Shown here piece after piece: positions 18,571 to 27,012 of a DNA stretch of 64,000 bases; positions within the stretch are counted from its first letter, which is position 1, and each line of letters begins with the position of its first letter. Both the position numbers and the translations under genes were made by a program. Source of the DNA: Winogradskyella costae (GTDB lineage: Bacteria; Bacteroidota; Bacteroidia; Flavobacteriales; Flavobacteriaceae); NCBI RefSeq assembly GCF_013403865.1, contig NZ_JABFDK010000011.1:1-64000 (forward strand), in the 5' to 3' direction. The notes below the pieces were generated by a model. It did not search any database, was not told the DNA's origin, and worked only from the letters and a program-made list of their open reading frames with translations.

Positions 18571-20295
18571 ATGTTTTCAAAAAAAATATTTTGTGTTGTT
18601 TTATACCTTTTCGCGATACAACTGCATTCACAAAATAACCCCATTCAATTCTCCTCAACTGAAAACACAATTAAAAGTATTGAAACCTTACTACTTCAAA
18701 AAAAGTCTTTTGGTAAGGATACGATGGCCCTAAAAAAGCATCTCCATCATTTCCAAAAAACAAAGTTAAATGGAGTTATTTATGAAGCCTTCCTTGCCAA
18801 TGGATATAGCGACTATTATAATGCTCGCAATACGAAAAGTGATTTTCATTACCAGCAATCCATAAAAAAGGCTAGCGCATTAAAAGACCCTTCGCTTGAA
18901 ATTTGGACACAGCTTAATTATGTATATTATCTGTATCACAACAGAGAGTATGCCTATATGACGCCACTGCTACTAAAACTAATTGATAAGATTGAAAAAA
19001 GGAATTTTGAGCAACTGATTTTACCTGGAGAATCTTTTAAAAAAATTGGTTGGATGATGCAAACCTTAGCTGATTATGAAAATGCTTTACATTATTTAAA
19101 TCTTGCAAAAAAACACACTCCCAAAAACACAGCCGAATATGCTGCAATTTTAGATGCTATTGGGTTAAATTATCTTTGTATTGAAAATTTTAAAGAAGCA
19201 GAATCTTATTTTAGGCAAGTAGCCCTCTTAGCGACACAAATTGATGATAAGGTTCGTTACGGTAAAGCTTTAGGGAATTTGGCTGTGATAAAACAAAACA
19301 CTGGCGACTTAAAAGAAGCTATCGCTTTAATTAATACAGACTTGAAGATTTCTGAAAGTGAAAACAGCGAACAAAACACATTGTATGCTGCTATTCTGCT
19401 TACAGAAATGTATGTTGCTACCGAAAATTGGAATAAAGCCGAAGAAACACTTCAAAAAGCACAAGATATAGTGCATTTAAAATCTTATTTTAAAAGGGAA
19501 GAACTGAAAGTCATCACATTAAAATTAACGATTTTAAAACACCAAAACAATACGGATGGTGAGTTAATACTCAGAAGACGCTTACATATTCTAGAAGATT
19601 CTTTAAAGAATAAAGATAGCGACTTGGCCATTAGTAACTCTAATTGGTTACTTCAAAAAGCAAAATTTAATCAAAAAGTAAGCCAAGCAGAGGATCAATT
19701 TAAGCATGAGTCAGCGATGAAAAACATCTATGCTGTCATCATTCTTTTAGTGCTTATATTAGGCTTTGTTCTGTTTCAAAATTTTAAAAAACAATTAAAA
19801 ACGAAACAGTTATTACACCAACAAAAAATTATTTTATTCGAATTAGAAAAGATAAAAACAGAAAAAAAACTATTGCAAGCCCATGAAAGTTTAAACAGTC
19901 AAGTCAAATATTTAAAGGATAAGAATAGCCAAATCAAAAAATTAAAAACTGAAATCCAACAAATAAAAGAATCATCGTCTAATAATGCTAAAGATAAAAC
20001 AGGAAAACTAAAGCGTTTATTAGAATCGCATTTGATGACAGAAAATAATTGGAATACCTTTAAAAAGGAATTTCAGAAAGAACATTATGAATTTTACCGT
20101 ATGCTCGAAGACGATTTTCCTGAAATTACCGATTCTAACAAAAGAATACTGCTCTTAGAAAAGCTCGATTTTAGCAAAAACGAAATAGCCGGCTTATTAG
20201 GTGTTACACCAGGTGCTATTAAAAAATCAAAACAAAGACTTAAGAAAAAAATAGGCGATAGATACGACATTCTCTTTAACAATGTAAAATTTTAA
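18571..20295 (+). CDS. TPR-repeat membrane regulator with C-terminal helix-turn-helix
   Basis: A 574-residue protein counted from the ATG at 18571, which opens a signal peptide (IFCVVLYLFAIQLHSQ); a TTG 57 bases upstream is less likely. TPR-like helices fill about residues 30-370. One TM helix follows (IYAVIILLVLILGFVLF, about 405-422), then a long coiled coil, and a C-terminal HTH (FSKNEIAGLLGVTPGAIKKS). The architecture matches the protein at 8367. It is divergently oriented from the giant adhesin gene with 240 bp between starts, so it is a reasonable candidate regulator of the adhesin-sprF operon (inference). Confidence 0.8.
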   Translation: MFSKKIFCVVLYLFAIQLHSQNNPIQFSSTENTIKSIETLLLQKKSFGKDTMALKKHLHHFQKTKLNGVIYEAFLANGYSDYYNARNTKSDFHYQQSIKKASALKDPSLEIWTQLNYVYYLYHNREYAYMTPLLLKLIDKIEKRNFEQLILPGESFKKIGWMMQTLADYENALHYLNLAKKHTPKNTAEYAAILDAIGLNYLCIENFKEAESYFRQVALLATQIDDKVRYGKALGNLAVIKQNTGDLKEAIALINTDLKISESENSEQNTLYAAILLTEMYVATENWNKAEETLQKAQDIVHLKSYFKREELKVITLKLTILKHQNNTDGELILRRRLHILEDSLKNKDSDLAISNSNWLLQKAKFNQKVSQAEDQFKHESAMKNIYAVIILLVLILGFVLFQNFKKQLKTKQLLHQQKIILFELEKIKTEKKLLQAHESLNSQVKYLKDKNSQIKKLKTEIQQIKESSSNNAKDKTGKLKRLLESHLMTENNWNTFKKEFQKEHYEFYRMLEDDFPEITDSNKRILLLEKLDFSKNEIAGLLGVTPGAIKKSKQRLKKKIGDRYDILFNNVKF

Positions 20296-20550
20296 AATTG
20301 AGTTTTTGGATGAACAGGCTTCTTTGGAGAAAAGATATCATTTTTAAGAAAATGCTTCTAAAAAACAGGAAATAAAAGACGACGCTAACACAGTACTGTA
20401 GGAAAACAACTAAAAGAGATTCGTATTAGAACCATCACTACATATAACGTTAATAGAAGAAAGTGTAAAAAAGTATACTCATCATAAATAATCGACTATC
20501 ATCTAAATAACATTCTAGCGAATTAAAATGAATCTAAATACAATATCGAT

Positions 20551-20566
20551 TTACTTCCCGATACAA
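20551..20566. other. Attachment site, distal end of island
   Basis: TTACTTCCCGATACAA is a perfect match to the terminal codons of mnmE read on the minus strand, but here it lies in noncoding DNA with no mnmE upstream. Flanking bases differ on both sides, so identity stops at 16 bp. Confidence 0.85.
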
Positions 20567-20605
20567 TATTTAACTAACCCTGTATTCATTGGTGCTATTG
20601 TATTT

Positions 20606-20690
20606 GGGCAACAAATAGCATACAAAAAATGGATAATAAGAGAAGATTAGTAACAACTATTAATAAATAGAGCAACAAATATAGCATAAA
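20606..20690. promoter_or_regulatory. Subterminal GCAACAAAT repeats, left end
   Basis: GGGCAACAAATAGCATA starts at 20606 and AGCAACAAATATAGCATA at 20671. Related copies (GGGCAACAATTCTATA at 40742, GGCAACAGATATA at 40763, ACAACAAAT shortly after) lie just inside the other end. They could be arm-type sites for the recombinase; this is inference from position and repetition. Confidence 0.35.
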
Positions 20691-20714
20691 AAAAACCGCT
20701 CGATTAGAGCGGTT
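20686..20714 (-). terminator. Rho-independent terminator
   Basis: AACCGCTC (20694-20701), a five-base loop, then GAGCGGTT (20707-20714). Read on the minus strand the stem is followed by a run of T. It lies just past the stop of the DUF6266 gene. Confidence 0.85.
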
Positions 20715-20735
20715 TCCAAATAAAAACACCAAGCA

Positions 20736-21377
20736 TTAATTAGCTGTACCAGAGCCTAAATAAATACTGTTTGATACTTGACTACCATCAGCAGAAATAA
20801 AAGCCATAAATAGCTCTACTGCATCTCCTGCATAAGTTGTTGGGATTGGAATAATTTGAGAACCTACTGTTCTGTCTGCTCCATCAAGTAAAGAAATGGA
20901 TTCCTTTTTTGAAGGATTGTAAACCAATAACATCGCCTTGTCAGTAGCATTTGCGTTACCTTCAGCAGAGTTATCATCCCAACCAAACGTTACTTCTCCA
21001 GCAGTTGCTAAATCAGTCGTTGGGTTTAGCACACCAGATAAACCTCCTCGACTTACTAAAGCGTTTGGATAGTCAACAACAAAGTTAGGTTCAGTACCTG
21101 TAATAGCATTATTCAATACATACGACATTGCAGCATTAAATTCTGTTTTCTTAACAGCTAACCCTTTATAACCTAACTTAATAAAAGGCTTTACAGCCTG
21201 TAAAAATTCTAAAGTGGCAGTAAACTTGGTTCTTTGGTTTACTTGACCAACAGTTCTTGGATTGGCTACACTTGAAGGTTTAATTCTAATGTAATCAATT
21301 CCTTTCCAGCTTCCACCGATAACGTTACCAACCTTACCTGAAAGACCTCCTAAAATACCTTGAGCAATTTTACCCAT
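20736..21377 (-). CDS. DUF6266 family protein
   Basis: The 213-residue protein starts with the hallmark of DUF6266 (QGILGGLSGKVGNVIGGSWK, then IRIKPSSVANPRT and QVNQRTKF). It has no signal peptide or TM segment. The C-terminal half is beta-rich (TFGWDDNSAEGNANATDKAM, LVYNPSKKE). The family is restricted largely to Bacteroidota, its role is unknown, and it is often seen on islands. It is the outermost cargo gene, followed by a strong terminator. It is transcribed toward the distal att site. Confidence 0.8.
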   Translation of the reverse strand: MGKIAQGILGGLSGKVGNVIGGSWKGIDYIRIKPSSVANPRTVGQVNQRTKFTATLEFLQAVKPFIKLGYKGLAVKKTEFNAAMSYVLNNAITGTEPNFVVDYPNALVSRGGLSGVLNPTTDLATAGEVTFGWDDNSAEGNANATDKAMLLVYNPSKKESISLLDGADRTVGSQIIPIPTTYAGDAVELFMAFISADGSQVSNSIYLGSGTAN

Positions 21378-21502
21378 AACATAAATAATTTAAATGAAAC
21401 ATAATTTTCTTCGGACTTGGTACGGACTTAACACGAAGTTGTACCTTCCGTTGAAATATATGGCAAGTTTTATGCTATTCTTTTGATATGGATTTTGTTG
21501 CT

Positions 21503-21943
21503 TTAGATTGCTTCTTTTTGCATTTTAGAAAATAAACTTTGGATATATGATACTTTCAAATCTGCCATTTTTGAAATAATTTTATGAAGCTCCTTTTCCT
21601 TTTTATTAATTGCTGACACAATATTAATATGTTTTTGCAACTGAATTGCATCATAAAACAATGAGCTGTAGCTGTTTTTCAAAGTGTTCCTACAATCATC
21701 TATTGAAATAAACGGAATAACACTACCTTTTAAATAGTAAGCGTAAAAACCGCCTATTTGCAACATCATAGATAAGTGAAAAAGTGTGTGTTTTACCTCT
21801 TCTGTTGTAGTAGTGACAACGAAACAGTTAGCACAGGATTTTAAGAGTGATTTTCCGCTGTTTAGACCTTTGTTTAGAATGAAAAAATGAGGGTTCGAGT
21901 AAGTCTTTCCGACTTGGTGTGTTTTCAGTTCAAAAGTTGACAT
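21503..21943 (-). CDS. Hypothetical protein, probably DUF6943 family
   Basis: A 146-residue cytoplasmic protein. The N-terminal pattern (KTYSNPHFFILNKGLNSGK, then CANCFVV) and the central LKGSVIPFISIDD resemble what I recall of the DUF6943 family found on Flavobacteriia mobile elements. A CxxC pair at about residues 37-40 could bind metal, but there is no second pair. The C-terminal third is a likely coiled coil (INKKEKELHKIISKMADL). It is upstream of the DUF6266 gene in the same direction with a 125-bp gap. Function unknown; the family assignment is from memory. Confidence 0.55.
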   Translation of the reverse strand: MSTFELKTHQVGKTYSNPHFFILNKGLNSGKSLLKSCANCFVVTTTTEEVKHTLFHLSMMLQIGGFYAYYLKGSVIPFISIDDCRNTLKNSYSSLFYDAIQLQKHINIVSAINKKEKELHKIISKMADLKVSYIQSLFSKMQKEAI

Positions 21944-22278
21944 AGCTATCCAATTTAAAATTGCTCGCTACGCTTCGCTACATTATTTTTTTTGAAAAGA
22001 ATAAAAAGATAGCCATAGTTGTTGTGGCGTGGGTAAGGCTGTCAAGGTTTTTGGATAAAAGTTTTTTGAGTTATAATGTTTAATGAGAAAGAAAAAAGCT
22101 TGTGAAAAAAGTTTTATTCAAAACCCGTAGGGCTTGACCTTTATAGCCTTGTGCGGCTGGCAGAGGAAGCCACATATATTTGCCATTTTTTTTTATTTAA
22201 ATATTTCAAATCGGTTTAAACTTGATTCAATTTACTTTTAACTTTTCTGGGGAATTAACACTTAAAAAAATAGGTTTC

Positions 22279-22430
22279 AGTTCGTATTTGAGCGTTGGAT
22301 GAAGCGTTTGTATATGTAGCGTTTTAAATAGTTGTTTGATAAAACAGCATTTAAACAAGCTACTTATACAGGACTTTTAGACAATAGCTTATTGCTTTTT
22401 TGAGGCACGATAAAAAGTAATGTGCTATGG
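22279..22430. repeat. Structured repeat element, copy 1
   Basis: Opens with AGTTCGTATTTGAGCGTT, contains the imperfect stem TGTATATGTAGC (22309-22320) with GCTACTTATACA (22359-22370), then CAATAGCTTATTGCTTTT (from 22382), and ends with AAGTAATGTGCTAT (22415-22428). The same blocks recur in the same order in copy 2. Confidence 0.6.
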
Positions 22431-22660
22431 CGTATTACTACATATTCTAAACCTATTTTTTTATATCCTATTTCTTGGGTGGTGGGGAAAAGTGGACATT
22501 AATATTTGTTAACGAAATGAAACAAACAAAGACTTGAGGTAAGGAATACTTGGACTTAACGATGGTTTTGTGCAGTTGAATGAGATAACGAATATTATAA
22601 TAAATTAACGTTACCCTTTGAATGTTCGACTGTTTAATGTTTGTTGAAAATGTAGTTAGA

Positions 22661-22906
22661 AGTTCGGATGTGAGCGTTGGAATAGCGGATATTTTACATA
22701 ATAGCAGTTATAGCGACGAAAATATAATAAAACGCCGTAGGCAACCATTGAAAGGATTTTTGCTCCTATAACTTCTATTATGTAACATAGCTTGGGATTG
22801 GTTTTTTGGCGTAATAGTTGTTTGAGCATTGGCAATAGCTCTTTGCTTTTTTATTGTACTAATTTATTTATATAGATACTTTTAAATAAAACAAGTAATG
22901 TGCTAT
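22661..22906. repeat. Structured repeat element, copy 2
   Basis: Opens with AGTTCGGATGTGAGCGTT, contains a 20-base stem at 22694-22713 (TTACATAATAGCAGTTATAG) that pairs at 19 of 20 positions with 22766-22785, then CAATAGCTCTTTGCTTTT (from 22833), and ends with AAGTAATGTGCTAT (22893-22906). The stem sequence differs from copy 1 while the fold is kept, so the structure is what is conserved. Confidence 0.6.
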
Positions 22907-23024
22907 TATAGCGTTGGATACAAGTATTATGACATAAAACCAATTATGCATTGGCGAGCGGAACAGCACAAAAGACAGAGGATTTTGAGGTACGAAAAAA
23001 CTGGGTTTTGGGTTGTGGGGACAA

Positions 23025-24971
23025 TTACCAACTCATTCGTTGTAATCTAACTGCATTTAAAATTGCTAATAATGCTACTCCTACATCTGCAAAAACTGCT
23101 TCCCACATTGTAGCTAAACCACCTGCTCCTAAAATTAAGACAATAACTTTAACACCAAATGCTAAAATGATATTCTGCCAAACAATTTTACGTGTAGAAC
23201 GACTTATTTTAATGGCTCTTACTACTTTTGAAGGTTGGTCTGTTTGAATGATAACATCTGCTGTTTCAATAGCTACATCGCTCCCTAAACCACCCATTGC
23301 AATACCAACGTTACTTGCTGCTAAAACTGGTGCGTCATTAATACCATCACCTATAAAAGCTACTTTGTTTTCAGGATTTTTCTTTAAAATTTCAACTTCG
23401 TTTAATTTATCTTCTGGTAGCAAACCACCTTTAGCATTTTCGATGTTCAACTCTTTAGCGACTTGTTGCGTAATGGAATCTTTATCACCGGAAAGCATCA
23501 TAATATTTTTAATGCCTACTTTATGTAAATTAGTAATTGTTTCTTTTGCATCTTCCTTTAATTCATCTGCTATTACTACAAAACCTGCAAATTGATTATC
23601 GATTGCTACCAACACTATCGATTCTACAATAGATTCCGTTTCCGTTGGAACATTAATATTATTCGCAGTCATTAAGGCTTTATTACCTACTAAAACTGTT
23701 TTACCATTTACAATGCCTTTTAAACCTTTACCTGCAACTTCAGAAACGTCTTGTGCTTCAAAATCTTCACCTTCAGCTTTGTACTCTAAAATGGCTTTAG
23801 CAATTGGATGCGTGGATTGTTCTTCCATCGCCATTAAGTATTGCATAAATTCGGTTTCATTCCAACCAATTGCTTTTACTTCTTTGATTTTAAAAACACC
23901 TTTGGTAACGGTTCCTGTTTTGTCCATTACCAAAGTATTTATCTTGGTCATTGCATCTAAAAATGAAGCACCTTTAAATAAGATTCCATTTTTTGAAGCT
24001 GCTCCCAATCCACCGAAATATCCTAATGGAATTGAAATCACTAACGCACAAGGACAAGATATTACCAAGAAAATTAATGCTCTGTATAACCAATCTCTAA
24101 ACACATAATCATCTACAAAAAAGTAAGGTATAAAAGTAACACCAATAGCTAAAAACACTACAATTGGTGTGTAGATACGAGCAAACTGTCTGATGAATAA
24201 TTCTGTTTTAGATTTACGTGCTGTTGCATTTTGAACCAAGTCTAATATTCTCGCAATAGAACTGTCTTCAAACTTATTGGTTACCTCAACTTCAATAACG
24301 CTTTCCAAATTAATACTACCTGCGTAAACCTTTGCTTCTTTTTGAATGGAATCTGGTTTGCTTTCTCCTGTTAACGCAGCTGTATTTAAAGATGCTTTTT
24401 CGGATAATAAAATGCCATCCAATGGAATTTTTTCACCTACACGAATTTGAATTTTCTCTCCAATATTGACAACTTCAGGCGAAACACTTTTATAATCTCC
24501 CTCACGAAATACATTGGCTTCTTTAGGTCTAACATCTAATAATGCTTTTATATTTCCTTTTGCACGATTTACAGCAACACTTTGAAATAATTCGCCTACT
24601 GCATAAAATAGCATTACTGCAACACCTTCGGGATATTCACCAATAACAAATGCACCAATGGTTGCTATAGACATTAAAAAGAACTCTGTAAAAACATCAC
24701 CTTTTTTAATACTAATCCAACCCTCTTTTACAACAGGAAACCCTACAGGAAGATATGCAATACCATACCAAGCAATACGAATCCAATCCTTAAAGAATGA
24801 AACATCAAAATAATCTAAACCTATACCAATGATAAGCATTGTAAAACTTATTATTGCAGGCACGTAGGTTTTGAATGCACTTCCATTACCGTGATTATGA
24901 CCATCATTATGCGTGTGTTGCACTTCTGAATTTGGTTTTAAATCTCTTAAATTGACTTTCTTTTTTTTCAT
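23025..24971 (-). CDS. P1B-type heavy-metal ATPase (Zn/Cd/Pb type)
   Basis: A 648-residue membrane pump. The N-terminus has a His-rich segment (HTHNDGHNHGNG) in place of a classical HMA domain. The actuator motif TGES, the transmembrane metal site SCPCALV, the phosphorylation site DKTGT and the hinge GDGINDAP are all present. The CPC motif in this context suggests export of Zn(II), Cd(II) or Pb(II) across the inner membrane. Its ATG overlaps the stop of the DUF3703 gene (ATGA), so it is the last gene of the metal operon running from the small Cys/His protein. The Fur-family regulator in the operon is its likely controller. Confidence 0.9.
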   Translation of the reverse strand: MKKKKVNLRDLKPNSEVQHTHNDGHNHGNGSAFKTYVPAIISFTMLIIGIGLDYFDVSFFKDWIRIAWYGIAYLPVGFPVVKEGWISIKKGDVFTEFFLMSIATIGAFVIGEYPEGVAVMLFYAVGELFQSVAVNRAKGNIKALLDVRPKEANVFREGDYKSVSPEVVNIGEKIQIRVGEKIPLDGILLSEKASLNTAALTGESKPDSIQKEAKVYAGSINLESVIEVEVTNKFEDSSIARILDLVQNATARKSKTELFIRQFARIYTPIVVFLAIGVTFIPYFFVDDYVFRDWLYRALIFLVISCPCALVISIPLGYFGGLGAASKNGILFKGASFLDAMTKINTLVMDKTGTVTKGVFKIKEVKAIGWNETEFMQYLMAMEEQSTHPIAKAILEYKAEGEDFEAQDVSEVAGKGLKGIVNGKTVLVGNKALMTANNINVPTETESIVESIVLVAIDNQFAGFVVIADELKEDAKETITNLHKVGIKNIMMLSGDKDSITQQVAKELNIENAKGGLLPEDKLNEVEILKKNPENKVAFIGDGINDAPVLAASNVGIAMGGLGSDVAIETADVIIQTDQPSKVVRAIKISRSTRKIVWQNIILAFGVKVIVLILGAGGLATMWEAVFADVGVALLAILNAVRLQRMSW

Positions 24972-25330
24972 TTAATATCTAATAATTTTTCAATGTCATT
25001 GGGAATAGGCATTCGTTTTAATGGTGGCACGTTTGCTCCACCAGTATTACCAAGTGGAACGTGATTTATAAATGATTTCCAGCCACCCACAAGCAACCTA
25101 ATTATTTGACCTATTACTTCTTTCGTATCTTTTTGTCTAAATCCAAACTTTAGCATAAGCCAATGTGAATAGGTATGTTCTATAGGATAAGATTGTCCTA
25201 TTATATGACTACGTTCTAAATGATACCAAGCATTACCAAACTGCTTATTTTCTAAACAGAAACTGTATTGTTTTAATTCTTGGTTATACGCCTGTTTTAG
25301 ATGTTTAGGTATTTTAGTATTAAACTTCAT
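24968..25330 (-). CDS. DUF3703 family protein
   Basis: A 120-residue protein counted from the ATG at 25330; a TTG at 25372 is possible but less likely. It is soluble and mostly helical, with a conserved-looking core (AWYHLERSHIIGQ, then HTYSHWLMLKFG). Several His residues sit in this core and could bind metal. DUF3703 genes occur beside heavy-metal resistance genes in many Proteobacteria and Bacteroidota. Here the gene is translationally coupled to the P1B ATPase and follows a Fur-family regulator, which supports a role in metal handling. The biochemical function is unknown. Confidence 0.75.
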   Translation of the reverse strand: MKFNTKIPKHLKQAYNQELKQYSFCLENKQFGNAWYHLERSHIIGQSYPIEHTYSHWLMLKFGFRQKDTKEVIGQIIRLLVGGWKSFINHVPLGNTGGANVPPLKRMPIPNDIEKLLDIK

Positions 25331-25386
25331 ATCCTCTAATTTTGGATAAATGTACTTTAATAGTAAGTGCAATGGAAGTGCAATAA

Positions 25387-25800
25387 TTAGACACTACACT
25401 TATCGCAAATACCTTTTACCACCAAATTTACATTCTCTGACACAAAACCATCTGGCACTTTTATTTGAGGTATTTTATGTTCTGTTAAGCAAATGGTTTC
25501 ATTGCAATTATTACAATGGAAATGTAAGTGCAAATCGGTTTCAATTTCACAATTACATCCCTTTTCACATAATGCATATTTTGTAATCCCTGTACCATCG
25601 TCTATTTGATGCACAATAGCCTTTTCTTCAAAGGTTTTAATAGTTCTGTATAAAGTGGTTCTGTCTGCTTTTGAGAAAGCATTTTCAATATCACTTAAAG
25701 TAACAGCGACCTCTTTTTCTGCAAGAAACTTATATATAAGCAAACGCATTGCTGTAACACGAATATTTTTTGACTCTAATACTTGTTCTATTGTTTCCAT
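25387..25800 (-). CDS. Fur-family metal-responsive repressor
   Basis: A 137-residue regulator with the Fur layout. The N-terminal winged helix (VTLSDIENAFSKADRTTLYR at about 33-52) is followed by a dimerisation domain with metal ligands in HLHFHCNNC and a final CDKC pair. These Cys pairs are typical of the structural zinc site, and the His-rich stretch of the sensory site. Its place between CzcB and DUF3703 in a divalent-metal efflux operon suggests a Zur-like sensor controlling this cluster, but which metal it senses cannot be read from the sequence. Confidence 0.85.
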   Translation of the reverse strand: METIEQVLESKNIRVTAMRLLIYKFLAEKEVAVTLSDIENAFSKADRTTLYRTIKTFEEKAIVHQIDDGTGITKYALCEKGCNCEIETDLHLHFHCNNCNETICLTEHKIPQIKVPDGFVSENVNLVVKGICDKCSV

Positions 25801-25802
25801 AA

Positions 25803-27008
25803 TTAATGTGCGTGTTCTGCTTCTCCTTTTTTCATTTCTGCGTTAAGATAATAAGCATTGTTATAAGCAAATTTTGTATTACTTTCTATGTTTTCAGTAA
25901 ATTGAACCGATACCCAATCACCATCTTTAGTGCCTAACACAACTTCAATAGGTTTAAAGCTCCAATCGTCATTTTCTTTTTCTACTGAAAACACATAATA
26001 TCTTTCGCCTTCTTTTATAATTGCACTTTCTGGTAAAGCTTTTGTTTGGGTATTATCTACTTGAATTTTACCTTGAATATACATACCAGGAATTAAGTTA
26101 CCTTTTTTGTTTTCTATTTCTGCGTGAACGTGGACTGCTTTTGGGTTGTCCTCAAAGGTTTTGCTTACGGAATAGATTTCTGCGATAAGCTCTGCATCTG
26201 GTATGGATTGTACCGTAAAGTTAACTTTCTGACCTTTCTGTACTTTATAAACATCTTTTTCAAAAACCATTAAATCGGCGTGAACGTGATGCGTATTTAC
26301 AACTTCAAATAATTCGGTTTGTGGTTCTACATATTGACCTGTTTTTACTTCAACTTTTTGTACAAAACCCTCTATTGGACTTCTTAAAGCAATGCGTTGC
26401 GAAATTGTGCCATTACGAACAGAAGAGGTATTGACATTTAATATTTTTAATTGTGCTTGCATACCATTTACCATTGCTTTTGATGCATCATATTCTGCTT
26501 CTGCCTTTTGAAAATTAGCACCAGAGCCAACACCTGCTTCATATAATTTTTGTTGACGTTCGAAATTCTTTTTCAGAAAATTACTATTGCTATATGCGTT
26601 TAAGTAATCAGTTTGAGCTTGTATAATATTGGGATGCGAGAGATAAGCCACAACTTGACCTTTATTAACCTTGTCACCTTCAATCACTTCAATTGAAACA
26701 ACATTTGCACCAATGACTGTGGTAATGGCTGCTTCATTTTGTGGTGGCACTTCTAACGTTCCATTTGCCTCAACATAACCGCTCATATTGCGTAATGCTA
26801 ACGTATCTATTTTCATTTTTAAAGCATCGAATTGTTGTTGTGAAAGCATTACTTCTTCGCTTTCATTATGTTCTTCTTTAATTTCTGTTTTTTCTTCCTC
26901 ATCGTGGGAATGACCATCATTTTCGTTATGATTTTCTTTATTTCCGCAAGCTGACACAAAAATGGTTAACACCATTACGATAAGGATTTTATATGTTTTA
27001 CTTTTCAT
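25803..27008 (-). CDS. czcB: RND efflux periplasmic adaptor (CzcB type)
   Basis: A 401-residue lipoprotein. The signal peptide ends in a lipobox (IFVSACGNK), then an acidic and His-rich linker (ENDGHSHDEEEK) that could gather metal ions. The membrane-fusion fold follows: a barrel-sandwich/lipoyl half, a hairpin (about 130-200), the second lipoyl half (LRSPIEGFVQKVEVKTGQYV) and beta-barrel domains. It should bridge the inner-membrane pump and outer-membrane channel. It starts 4 bp after the stop of the CzcA-CzcC fusion gene. The symbol reflects family and context, not proven metal specificity. Confidence 0.85.
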   Translation of the reverse strand: MKSKTYKILIVMVLTIFVSACGNKENHNENDGHSHDEEEKTEIKEEHNESEEVMLSQQQFDALKMKIDTLALRNMSGYVEANGTLEVPPQNEAAITTVIGANVVSIEVIEGDKVNKGQVVAYLSHPNIIQAQTDYLNAYSNSNFLKKNFERQQKLYEAGVGSGANFQKAEAEYDASKAMVNGMQAQLKILNVNTSSVRNGTISQRIALRSPIEGFVQKVEVKTGQYVEPQTELFEVVNTHHVHADLMVFEKDVYKVQKGQKVNFTVQSIPDAELIAEIYSVSKTFEDNPKAVHVHAEIENKKGNLIPGMYIQGKIQVDNTQTKALPESAIIKEGERYYVFSVEKENDDWSFKPIEVVLGTKDGDWVSVQFTENIESNTKFAYNNAYYLNAEMKKGEAEHAH

Positions 27009-27012
27009 TGTC

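Larger units (their letters stand above)
21944..23024. other. 1.1-kb noncoding stretch inside the island
   Basis: No credible gene on either strand. It carries two diverged copies of a structured element (22279-22430 and 22661-22906, listed separately) and GC-richer patches such as GCCTTGTGCGGCTGGC near 22152. As the largest noncoding stretch in the element it is a candidate for an origin of transfer or replication, but I see no recognisable nick site. Confidence 0.45.

Noticed and set aside
22951-23247. Short + strand gene overlapping the P-type ATPase end
   Set aside because: Most of it is antisense to the ATPase coding region, and it has no recognisable domain.
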